Source: Bacillota bacterium (lineage in GTDB: Bacteria > Bacillota > Clostridia > Christensenellales > Aristaeellaceae). From it: a stretch of DNA of 6,099 bases. The notes under the pieces were generated by a model. That model was not told the origin of the DNA. It searched no databases and worked only from the letters and a program-made list of their open reading frames with translations. The DNA is taken from the NCBI GenBank assembly GCA_023416655.1, contig JAEZHK010000024.1:1-6099 (forward strand), read 5' to 3'. Shown in pieces: positions 1 to 4,758 of this stretch (positions are counted from its first letter, which is position 1; the number at the start of each line of letters is the position of its first letter). A program made the position numbers and the translations under genes.

Positions 1-171
1 GCCAAGATCCTGGGCGTCGCCGACGCTTTCGACGCCATGACCAGCGACCGGCCCTACCGGAAGGGCATGCCCCAGGAGCGGGCCGTCGAAATCCTGCTGG
101 AAGAATCGGGCAGGCAGTTTGACCCGCCGTCGGTGGAGGCGCTGCTCAGGGCGCTGGGGTGCAAGTCATGA
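1..171 (+). CDS. HD-GYP domain cyclic-di-GMP phosphodiesterase, C-terminal fragment
   Basis: This is the last 56 codons and stop of a gene that begins before the window. The visible residues include DAFDAMTSDRPYR followed by a G-x-QFDP segment, the conserved end of HD-GYP domains, after the metal-binding HD core. Family members hydrolyse cyclic di-GMP, often with an N-terminal sensor or receiver domain; the catalytic HD and GYP residues lie upstream and cannot be seen here. The stop codon overlaps the start of the next gene in an ATGA arrangement, which suggests translational coupling with the DUF5317 membrane protein. Enzymatic activity is inferred from the family only; the assignment to the HD-GYP C-terminus is strong. 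Confidence 0.9.
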   Translation, partial: AKILGVADAFDAMTSDRPYRKGMPQERAVEILLEESGRQFDPPSVEALLRALGCKS

Positions 172-719
172 TTCTGGTCTACCTGATCGCCCTGTCGGTG
201 TTGGTCGGCTACGTACGCGGAGGTCGGCTGAAGCACTATCTGGACAGGCCGCTCTCTTGCGTCTTTCTCCCGGTGGCAGCCTTTGCGCTGGAGGCCGCGA
301 TTCCGCTCGCGGGCGCAAAGCTGCTCGCGCCGGTGGTCATCCTGGAGTACGCACTCCTCTTCGCCTTTGTTTTCATCAACCGGAAGATTCCCGCGGTCTG
401 GCTGATCGCGGCGGGCGTCGCGCTGAACGCGATGGTGATCTTTGTGAACGGCTTCAGGATGCCGGTTACCCCGGTGGCTTTTGATCCCGCGTTTGAACAC
501 TTTGTCGAAAGCGTCCGGTCGGGCGAGTTGATCGAGTACGTGCTGGTGGGCTGGGACGCGCCGCTCTGGTTTCTGGGCGACACCATCCCGATCAATCGCG
601 TCGTGCCCGGCATCGCCAGCATCGGAGACTTCGTGTTGGCTGTCGGCATGTTCTGGCTGATCCAGTCCTTCATGGTGCCGCGTGGAAAGGACGCCGCCCG
701 GCCTCAGGAGCGCGCCTGA
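168..719 (+). CDS. DUF5317 family small membrane protein
   Basis: This 183-residue hydrophobic protein has about five predicted membrane segments, roughly residues 1-16, 29-48, 54-70, 76-94 and 153-172, and a short polar C-tail. The R-GG-R-L motif after the first helix and the N-G-x-x-MPV segment near residues 94-100 resemble DUF5317 proteins, whose function is unknown. I chose the ATG at 168, which overlaps the upstream stop as ATGA and has a GGGG stretch 8 bases before it; an in-frame GTG at 159 would add three residues. The 4-base overlap with the HD-GYP gene indicates one transcript. A membrane partner or sensor linked to cyclic di-GMP signalling is possible but only inferred from position. 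An intrinsic terminator follows about 60 bases downstream. Confidence 0.82.
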   Translation: MILVYLIALSVLVGYVRGGRLKHYLDRPLSCVFLPVAAFALEAAIPLAGAKLLAPVVILEYALLFAFVFINRKIPAVWLIAAGVALNAMVIFVNGFRMPVTPVAFDPAFEHFVESVRSGELIEYVLVGWDAPLWFLGDTIPINRVVPGIASIGDFVLAVGMFWLIQSFMVPRGKDAARPQERA

Positions 720-777
720 CTTTCCCCCAAACGTCCCAAGGCAGAAAACCTGTATTTTTGCTCATCCCGGCCACATC

Positions 778-805
778 GCGCGGCCGAAGTCTGGCCGCGC
801 TTTTT
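778..805 (+). terminator. Intrinsic terminator after the HD-GYP/DUF5317 genes
   Basis: GCGCGGCC (778-785) pairs perfectly with GGCCGCGC (793-800) around a 7-base loop, and TTTTT follows at 801-805. This is a textbook Rho-independent terminator closing the upstream operon before the tRNA promoter. Confidence 0.92.
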
Positions 806-841
806 ATCCCCTTGAATACCCTGAATTTTCCCTTCCTTCGC

Positions 842-870
842 TTGACAATCCACCCCGCCCGTGGCATAAT
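842..870 (+). promoter_or_regulatory. Housekeeping sigma promoter for tRNA-Arg
   Basis: A perfect TTGACA -35 box (842-847) is followed by a 17-base spacer and CATAAT (865-870) as -10. Transcription would start near 877, leaving a roughly 65-base leader before the mature tRNA at 944. There is no other gene between this promoter and the tRNA. Confidence 0.85.
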
Positions 871-943
871 ACCATGGCACGCCTCTTCAGGACAGCGTCT
901 CCAAGTCAAACCTCTACGCCCCCTGATGTCGCAGTCTCCATAT

Positions 944-1020
944 GTCCCCGTAGCTCAGCAGGATAGAGCGTTCGCCTCCTAAGTGAAAGGCCGTGGGTTC
1001 GAATCCCGCCGGGGACGCCA
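944..1020 (+). tRNA. tRNA-Arg (anticodon CCU)
   Basis: The 77-nt gene folds into a full cloverleaf. The acceptor stem is GTCCCCG (944-950) with CGGGGAC (1010-1016), and the discriminator is G1017 with encoded CCA (1018-1020). The D stem is GCTC/GAGC (953-956 with 966-969). The anticodon stem is TTCGC/GTGAA (971-975 with 983-987) and contains one G-U pair. The loop is CTCCTAA, which puts anticodon CCU at 978-980. A 5-base variable loop precedes the T stem GTGGG/CCCGC around loop TTCGAAT (998-1004). It decodes AGG arginine codons. It has its own promoter and terminator and so is a single-gene unit. Confidence 0.97.
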
Positions 1021-1028
1021 AAGAATAG

Positions 1029-1073
1029 AACCCCCGTAGATGCTGGAGAGTCCAGCAAATACGGGGGTTTTTT
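1029..1073 (+). terminator. Two-tier intrinsic terminator of the tRNA unit
   Basis: AACCCCCGTA (1029-1038) pairs with TACGGGGGTT (1060-1069). Nested inside is a second perfect stem, GCTGGA (1042-1047) with TCCAGC (1051-1056). A T run covers 1068-1073. The structure begins 8 bases after the tRNA CCA end. Its layout and sequence are very like the terminator at 3510-3549. Confidence 0.9.
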
Positions 1074-1594
1074 CTTGTTCTCGCAAACCTCGGATGCCTG
1101 TTAATTCATGTCGGCTGTTGTGGCTATTATCAGCTGGTCATGCTATGTGTGGATGTCGAACAGGATGTCAAGCCTTGCGGCGCTCGTTGATGTCGGCCAC
1201 GTTGTTGAGTTTGTCGTTCCCGCATTTAGCCGATCCGTCTCCGCCTTCTCAGCGGCACTACTCCCAAACCGGGAACGCCGGGTTCACTTTTCTGATTTTA
1301 GTTCCCCGTATTTATTGCGGCGAGTGGATGGTAGGTTTATGGGAGCATTTTTCCGTTTGGGATTGCGACCTTTTTGATTCGCCATTGTCTTCACCTCGAA
1401 TATAGTTTGGGTCGATGCCAACAGATTATTCTGGCAATATATACTTCATGAGATAGTTAACACCTATTCAAAACCTGTGTGCTGGGCTTTTCCTTTAATC
1501 GAGCGCATGCGGGGCGGGTCTTTTGCTTTTCATATCGCGGGTGCATATGTGCCGGCACTTCAAGGTTAAATCGATGATTTCAGGCACGGATTCA
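1074..1594. other. AT-richer intergenic stretch without a convincing large gene
   Basis: About 520 bases between the tRNA terminator and the PadR promoter are visibly less GC-rich than the flanking genes. On the plus strand one frame (1108-1569) is open apart from a TGA at 1375, but there is no ribosome site before ATG 1108 and I recognise nothing in the translation. On the minus strand there is one short ORF with a good ribosome site (1284-1385, listed separately). A 10-bp palindrome, GTGCCGGCAC, lies at 1549-1558. The stretch may be a decayed insertion next to the tRNA gene or simply a long intergenic region; I saw no transposase or integrase remnant. Confidence 0.5.
1284..1385 (-). CDS. 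Possible small basic protein (33 residues), unrecognised
   Basis: A minus-strand ATG (1383-1385) is preceded by GAGGTG six bases upstream, a good Shine-Dalgarno fit for this genome. It opens a 33-codon frame beginning MANQKGRNPKRK and ending ELKSEK, then TGA. The peptide is very basic (six Lys and four Arg against two Glu) and rich in Asn, with no hydrophobic segment. After the TGA the same frame stays open for another 46 codons to a TAG, so a truncated longer gene is possible. I see no convincing sigma-70 promoter upstream. It could be a real small protein, the start of a decayed gene, or chance. The ribosome site is the only positive evidence and I recognise no family. Confidence 0.3.
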   Translation of the reverse strand: MANQKGRNPKRKNAPINLPSTRRNKYGELKSEK

Positions 1595-1623
1595 TTGACA
1601 GCCAAACGAACATATGTTATTAA
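1595..1623 (+). promoter_or_regulatory. Promoter of the PadR-DUF4180/hydrolase operon
   Basis: A perfect TTGACA (1595-1600) is separated by 17 bases from TATTAA (1618-1623), a 4-of-6 match to TATAAT. Transcription would start near 1630, about 30 bases before the start codon. The -10 box lies wholly within the perfect palindrome at 1611-1632, so a protein bound there would block RNA polymerase. Confidence 0.8.
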
Positions 1624-1632
1624 TAACATATG
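1611..1632. promoter_or_regulatory. Probable PadR operator, perfect 22-bp palindrome
   Basis: The half-site CATATGTTATT (1611-1621) is followed directly by its exact reverse complement (1622-1632). Within it lies ATGT (1614-1617), eight bases, then ACAT (1626-1629), matching the ATGT-N8-ACAT form described for PadR operators. It covers the -10 box and likely start point of the operon whose first gene encodes a PadR protein. Negative autoregulation follows by inference. Confidence 0.82.
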
Positions 1633-1660
1633 ATACGAGCGAGGAATGGAGGGGTGCGTT

Positions 1661-2611
1661 ATGTCGTTGAATCATGTGATCCTTGGACTTTTAAACAAGG
1701 AACCAATGACCGGGTACGAAATGAAGAAGATCATCCAGAACACGCCCTTTTTATACTGGTCCGGCAACAACAACCAAATCTACAAGGCGGTCGTGGAATT
1801 GCTGGACGAGGACTACGTCACCAAGAGGGTGGAACACCAGGACGGTGCGCCGTCCAAGAACGTCTACACGCTCACCGGCGAAGGTCTGCGAGAGCTGAAC
1901 CGCTGGCTGCTCGCCGAAACGGACGCGCCGGTCTTCAGAAAGGAGATTTTCATCAAGCTGGCCTTGTCAGGCCGCTTGGGGCGTTCCTACATTTCGGGCA
2001 TGCTGGCTTCCTATGAGGAAATCGTCTCGGCGCAGGCCGCCCTGTCCGACCGGGAGTTGGCCGCATGCCATTTGTTCTGCGGGGAATCTTCCGGCAAGGC
2101 GTTCGCGGACGCGATCTGCGAAAACATGATGTCGCTGTACGCGGGCGAGCTCGCGTGGATCCGGAAATTGAAAGAACAGGTCGCAGACCTGCCTGAAGAG
2201 GACGTCGACTTGCCGCAAACCGCCGAGAGGGAGGAGCGCGGCGAAGTCCCGGCCCAAACGAGCTGTCAGGCGATGGAACACCACGGGGTACGGTATCTAT
2301 GTCTCACAAGAAGCGGGGCCTTGTTCCAGTCGGAGCGGGACGCGCTGGACATCGTGGCGCTCTCGGCCGGGCACGACGCGAACGCGGTCATCCTGGAAGG
2401 GGATTCCCTTTCGGAGGACTTTATCAAGCTGCGGACCGGGCTCGCCGGAGCCGTGCTGCAAAAGTTTGGCAACTACAACGTCCGGGTGGCCGTTTGCCTG
2501 AGGGAAAGCCAGCGCTTCCCGGCGCAGTTCCGGGAGTTGCTTCGAGATTATGGCGCAGGCCGGATATTCCAGGTTTTTGCCAACATGGAAGACGCCAGAC
2601 GCTGGATTTAA
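1661..2611 (+). CDS. PadR family regulator with C-terminal DUF4180 domain
   Basis: The 316-residue protein has two parts. Residues 1-82 form a PadR winged helix: the motif MTGYEMKK at 16-23, a YW-x-NNNQIY-like recognition segment at 32-41, and the wing GAPSKNVYTLTGEG at 62-75. Residues from about 90 to 175 are the helical dimerisation region of longer PadR proteins. After a Glu-rich linker, residues about 203-316 match DUF4180: HGVRYLCL at 208-215, a SERDALDIV segment at 224-232, and LRTGLAGAVLQKFGNY at 257-272. The ATG at 1661 is preferred over an in-frame ATG at 1646 because GGAGG (1648-1652) lies 8 bases before it. PadR proteins are usually ligand-responsive repressors; DUF4180 has no known function, so a sensory or accessory role is inference. 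The operon promoter carries a PadR-type palindrome. The hydrolase gene follows after 19 bases. Confidence 0.9.
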   Translation: MSLNHVILGLLNKEPMTGYEMKKIIQNTPFLYWSGNNNQIYKAVVELLDEDYVTKRVEHQDGAPSKNVYTLTGEGLRELNRWLLAETDAPVFRKEIFIKLALSGRLGRSYISGMLASYEEIVSAQAALSDRELAACHLFCGESSGKAFADAICENMMSLYAGELAWIRKLKEQVADLPEEDVDLPQTAEREERGEVPAQTSCQAMEHHGVRYLCLTRSGALFQSERDALDIVALSAGHDANAVILEGDSLSEDFIKLRTGLAGAVLQKFGNYNVRVAVCLRESQRFPAQFRELLRDYGAGRIFQVFANMEDARRWI

Positions 2612-2630
2612 AGGGGAGGAGAGGCTCAAA

Positions 2631-3473
2631 TTGTCCGACACTTTCGCGTTCAAAACCGTGGAGGGCAGGAATGCCGTGTATAGGACGTATGACGCTCTGA
2701 TGGTCTATCTGAAGGTCCCTTATGAAGAAATCTTCGTGGACACCCGCTTCGGCAAGGCCTTTGTGGTCGCGGCAGGCGAAAAAAGTGCGCCCGCGCTCGT
2801 ACTGCTCCATGGAAGCGGCATGAACTCGGTCATGTGGGTCGGGGACATCGAAAAATACTCCCGGCAATACAGGGTATATGCCGTCGATTTGCAGGGCGAA
2901 CCCGGCAAGAGCGACGGCAGGCAACTGCCCTTCGATGGCCCTGATTTTGTCCTTTGGCTGCGGGATGTTTTCCACGGACTGGCCATACAAAAGGCCAGCA
3001 TGGTGGGCATTTCGCTTGGGGCGTGGCTTTCGCTGAAGTTCGGGATCACCCATCCTGAAATGATTGAGAAGCTGGTCCTGCTGTGCCCCGCGGGCGTGGG
3101 GCCGCAGAAGGCGTCGTTCGCTTTTCTCTCCCTGTTCCACATGATGATGGGCGAGAAGGGCATGGAGCGGCTCTATCGCAAAATCAACGGCGGAATGGAC
3201 ATGCCCCGGGAGATATTGGATTATCAGAAACTCATTGGCACACACTTCAACTTCCGGCCGGAGCAGATTCCGCTGTTTCAGGACGCCGAGCTTTCGCGCC
3301 TGACCATGCCTTCCAGGGTTTTCGTTGGCCGGAAGGACGTCCTGTTCCACTCGCTCAAGACGGCCGAGCGGTACGCAAAGCTCGTGCCAAACGGCAAAGC
3401 AAGTGTCCTGCGGGACGCGGGCCACGCGCTCGTGGGCCTGGCGGACGACATCCTGGCATTCTTGAACGAGTGA
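2631..3473 (+). CDS. Alpha/beta hydrolase, YbfK-like carboxylesterase type
   Basis: The 280-residue protein has the alpha/beta hydrolase core. The oxyanion-hole motif HGSG is at 60-63, the nucleophile elbow GISLG puts Ser at 128, the acid Asp is at 236 (GRKD), and His is at 265 (GHAL). All three triad residues are therefore present. A cap lies around residues 158-220. The N-terminal segment YDALMVYLKVPYEE at 20-33, leading into the first strand, resembles the Bacillus YbfK-like group. No signal peptide is seen, so it is probably cytoplasmic; the substrate is unknown. I chose TTG 2631 because a GGGGAGGAGAGG purine run (2613-2624) precedes it and upstream in-frame codons fall inside the PadR gene; GTG 2658 and ATG 2700 are weaker options. 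It is the second gene of the PadR operon, 19 bases after the regulator, so it is the likely regulated enzyme, perhaps acting on the regulator's ligand. Confidence 0.88.
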   Translation: MSDTFAFKTVEGRNAVYRTYDALMVYLKVPYEEIFVDTRFGKAFVVAAGEKSAPALVLLHGSGMNSVMWVGDIEKYSRQYRVYAVDLQGEPGKSDGRQLPFDGPDFVLWLRDVFHGLAIQKASMVGISLGAWLSLKFGITHPEMIEKLVLLCPAGVGPQKASFAFLSLFHMMMGEKGMERLYRKINGGMDMPREILDYQKLIGTHFNFRPEQIPLFQDAELSRLTMPSRVFVGRKDVLFHSLKTAERYAKLVPNGKASVLRDAGHALVGLADDILAFLNE

Positions 3474-3509
3474 CCAGACACAGCAGTACGGCTGCGACGC
3501 GTTTCCGAT

Positions 3510-3549
3510 CCCCCGTGTATGCCGGAGCTCCGGTGAACGCGGGGGTTTT
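3510..3549 (+). terminator. Two-tier intrinsic terminator of the PadR/hydrolase operon
   Basis: CCCCCGTGT (3510-3518) pairs with ACGCGGGGG (3537-3545), with one G-U pair, and encloses a second stem CCGG/CCGG (3522-3525 with 3530-3533). TTTT follows at 3546-3549. It starts 36 bases after the hydrolase stop. Sequence and layout closely match the tRNA terminator at 1029-1073. Confidence 0.85.
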
Positions 3550-3618
3550 CTATGCTTCCTTGCGCAAGTTTACATGATCCGCACGGGAGATTGCATGATT
3601 GACAAACCCGAAAATACA

Positions 3619-3647
3619 TAGGCATGGTAAACTGATGATGCTATGAT
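3619..3647 (+). promoter_or_regulatory. Candidate promoter for the 262-residue protein
   Basis: TAGGCA (3619-3624) and TATGAT (3642-3647) are 17 bases apart, and the start point would fall just before the ribosome site at 3663. A perfect TTGACA lies further upstream (3599-3604) but has only a poor -10 match at the right distance (CATGGT, 3623-3628). One of the two probably drives the gene; the sequence alone does not decide. Confidence 0.4.
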
Positions 3648-3675
3648 CCCAAGGCGGCGGGGAAGGAGCGCGCGG

Positions 3676-4464
3676 ATGTCGGAATTTACAAGCGAGGTGC
3701 AGCGTGCGTTTGACCGCGAGGCACTGAGAAACGGCTACCGAAAAAGTAAATCGCCCAAAAGAATGGTTTACGTCAAGGACATGCCGGACGGGCAGCGGCA
3801 CCTTCTGGAGCATCAGCCCGGACAGGTCCTCTATGGTGTATTGTATAATCATGTCTCAAACGACGTCTGGGCGGAAGGCGCCCAGAACGATTTCGAACGC
3901 TACAGCCCGGAGGACTGCCATTACCGGAAGGCGGTCCCCTTCTCCGGCCTGAACGAACTGGAGGCTGCCTTCGCCCGGATCGAATCCGACCTCGCCGCCC
4001 GGCTCTCCGTTTCCCAAAACGAGGACTTCCGGGAATGGAAGGCGGCGGAACGGGCTTTCCGCAAATGGTATCATGCGCTTCTGGCGGAATACGGGTTCAA
4101 AAAGCTCCGGACCAAGTCCATCGCGCCGCTCGCGGGCGGGCTGATGATGGAGGCGCAGGAGCTCAAGAGCCTGTACGCCGATGTCTTTACCTTCCAGTTC
4201 GCCGTGCGCGTCCCCGAGTACGCCTGGCGGCAATACGGGTTTTCGCTGGCGACGGGGCGCTGGGCCGGTGAGCTGGACTGGCAGCTCACGCCGCGCGAAG
4301 CGTTCGAGGAGAGCATGCGCGCGTACCTGGAATGGGTCGTCAGCCCGGTCTTGATGAGCGGCGCGACGTCCCTTTGGAAGACGGACAGCTTTTTCACGAT
4401 CGAACCCTTCGCTCCAGGTGAGCATCGGGGCGAGCTGGTGGGCGCGGGCGCGATGAAGAAATAA
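3676..4464 (+). CDS. Hypothetical soluble protein, 262 residues, family not recognised
   Basis: I do not recognise this protein. It is a mixed, charged, aromatic-rich sequence with no signal peptide or membrane segment, so it is probably cytoplasmic. Start choice: AAGGAG (3663-3668) lies 7 bases before ATG 3676; an in-frame ATG at 3643 would add 11 Arg-rich residues but has no ribosome site and overlaps a likely -10 box. The two halves look loosely alike. Each has an amphipathic helix leading into a G-aromatic-basic-K motif (GYRK at 20-23 and GFKK in the second half) and then strand-like stretches (YGVLYNHV near 53-60; FTFQFAVRV in the second half), so an old internal duplication is possible. 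It appears to be a single-gene unit, preceded by the hydrolase terminator and followed by the stem-loop array. The C-terminus is Gly/Ala-rich. Base composition resembles its neighbours. Confidence 0.8.
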   Translation: MSEFTSEVQRAFDREALRNGYRKSKSPKRMVYVKDMPDGQRHLLEHQPGQVLYGVLYNHVSNDVWAEGAQNDFERYSPEDCHYRKAVPFSGLNELEAAFARIESDLAARLSVSQNEDFREWKAAERAFRKWYHALLAEYGFKKLRTKSIAPLAGGLMMEAQELKSLYADVFTFQFAVRVPEYAWRQYGFSLATGRWAGELDWQLTPREAFEESMRAYLEWVVSPVLMSGATSLWKTDSFFTIEPFAPGEHRGELVGAGAMKK

Positions 4465-4486
4465 TGCGCCTGATATCATACATGCG

Positions 4487-4519
4487 GAAGCGCCGGGCTT
4501 TTTGAAGGCCCGGCGCTTC
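4487..4519. repeat. Stem-loop A, near-identical to stem-loop F
   Basis: GAAGCGCCGGGC (4487-4498) pairs perfectly over 12 bases with 4508-4519 around a 9-base loop. There is no T run on either side, so it is not a standard intrinsic terminator, although it lies 22 bases after the stop of the upstream gene. Its core from GCCGGGC through the loop to GCCCGGCGCT recurs at 4724-4748 with one T fewer in the loop. Confidence 0.85.
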
Positions 4520-4522
4520 AGG

Positions 4523-4552
4523 GCGTTGAACCCCTCCGGGGGTTTTCAACGC
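4523..4552. other. Stem-loop B
   Basis: GCGTTGAA (4523-4530) pairs with TTCAACGC (4545-4552). Inside, CCCC (4531-4534) pairs with GGGG (4539-4542), leaving a 2-base bulge and a 4-base loop. It starts 3 bases after stem-loop A and no T run follows. Confidence 0.8.
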
Positions 4553-4560
4553 AAAGGAAG

Positions 4561-4611
4561 AAGTCTGCGTGAGCCAAACCCCTGCGGGATTTCCGGGCGG
4601 CTCACTGACTT
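4561..4611. other. Stem-loop C, three-tier
   Basis: An outer stem AAGTC/GACTT (4561-4565 with 4607-4611) encloses GTGAGCC/GGCTCAC (4569-4575 with 4599-4605). The inner hairpin is AAACCC with GGG-A-TTT (4576-4581 with 4586-4592). The inner sequence resembles the top of stem-loop B, as if B and C were diverged copies. Confidence 0.75.
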
Positions 4612-4619
4612 ACGGTATT

Positions 4620-4655
4620 GTTTCCTTCACCAGTGTGCGCACTGGTGAAGGAAAC
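4620..4655. other. Stem-loop D, perfect 16-bp hairpin
   Basis: GTTTCCTTCACCAGTG (4620-4635) is followed by a TGCG loop (4636-4639) and its exact complement (4640-4655). It is the strongest hairpin in the window. No T run follows on either strand. Confidence 0.92.
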
Positions 4656-4658
4656 CGA

Positions 4659-4683
4659 TTCCCGGCGCGCGGGTCGCCGGGAA
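4659..4683. other. Stem-loop E
   Basis: TTCCCGGCG (4659-4667) pairs perfectly with CGCCGGGAA (4675-4683) around a 7-base loop. It starts 3 bases after stem-loop D. Confidence 0.82.
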
Positions 4684-4720
4684 CGATTGGAAGGTGCGGC
4701 GAGGCTTGCCAACAGTTTGA

Positions 4721-4748
4721 AGTGCCGGGCTTTTGAAGGCCCGGCGCT
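4721..4748. repeat. Stem-loop F, near-copy of stem-loop A
   Basis: AGTGCCGGGC (4721-4730) pairs with GCCCGGCGCT (4739-4748), with one G-U pair, around TTTTGAAG. Sequence and loop repeat stem-loop A in direct orientation 228 bases downstream. A short TTTT begins at 4753 on the plus strand, so it could weakly terminate the upstream gene. It also lies 10 bases past the stop of the minus-strand DUF362 gene. Confidence 0.82.
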
Positions 4749-4758
4749 CTGCTTTTGA

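Noticed and set aside
1108..1377. Plus-strand open frame of 89 codons in the gap, with a further open stretch to 1569 after a TGA
   Set aside because: There is no ribosome site before ATG 1108, no recognisable family, and the frame is broken by TGA at 1375. I judged it chance openness in non-coding DNA.
1595..1660. Riboswitch or long structured leader before the PadR gene
   Set aside because: The predicted leader is only about 30 bases and its one strong dyad lies at the promoter, which fits an operator better than an RNA element.
2424..3425. 333-codon minus-strand open frame across the PadR/hydrolase junction
   Set aside because: It lies opposite two well-supported genes with intact domains and spans their boundary; it is an antisense artefact of codon use.
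4465..4758. CRISPR array or integron attachment array as an explanation of the hairpin cluster
   Set aside because: The stems are mostly different in sequence and unevenly spaced, only A/F and loosely B/C repeat, and no cas or integrase gene is present in the window.
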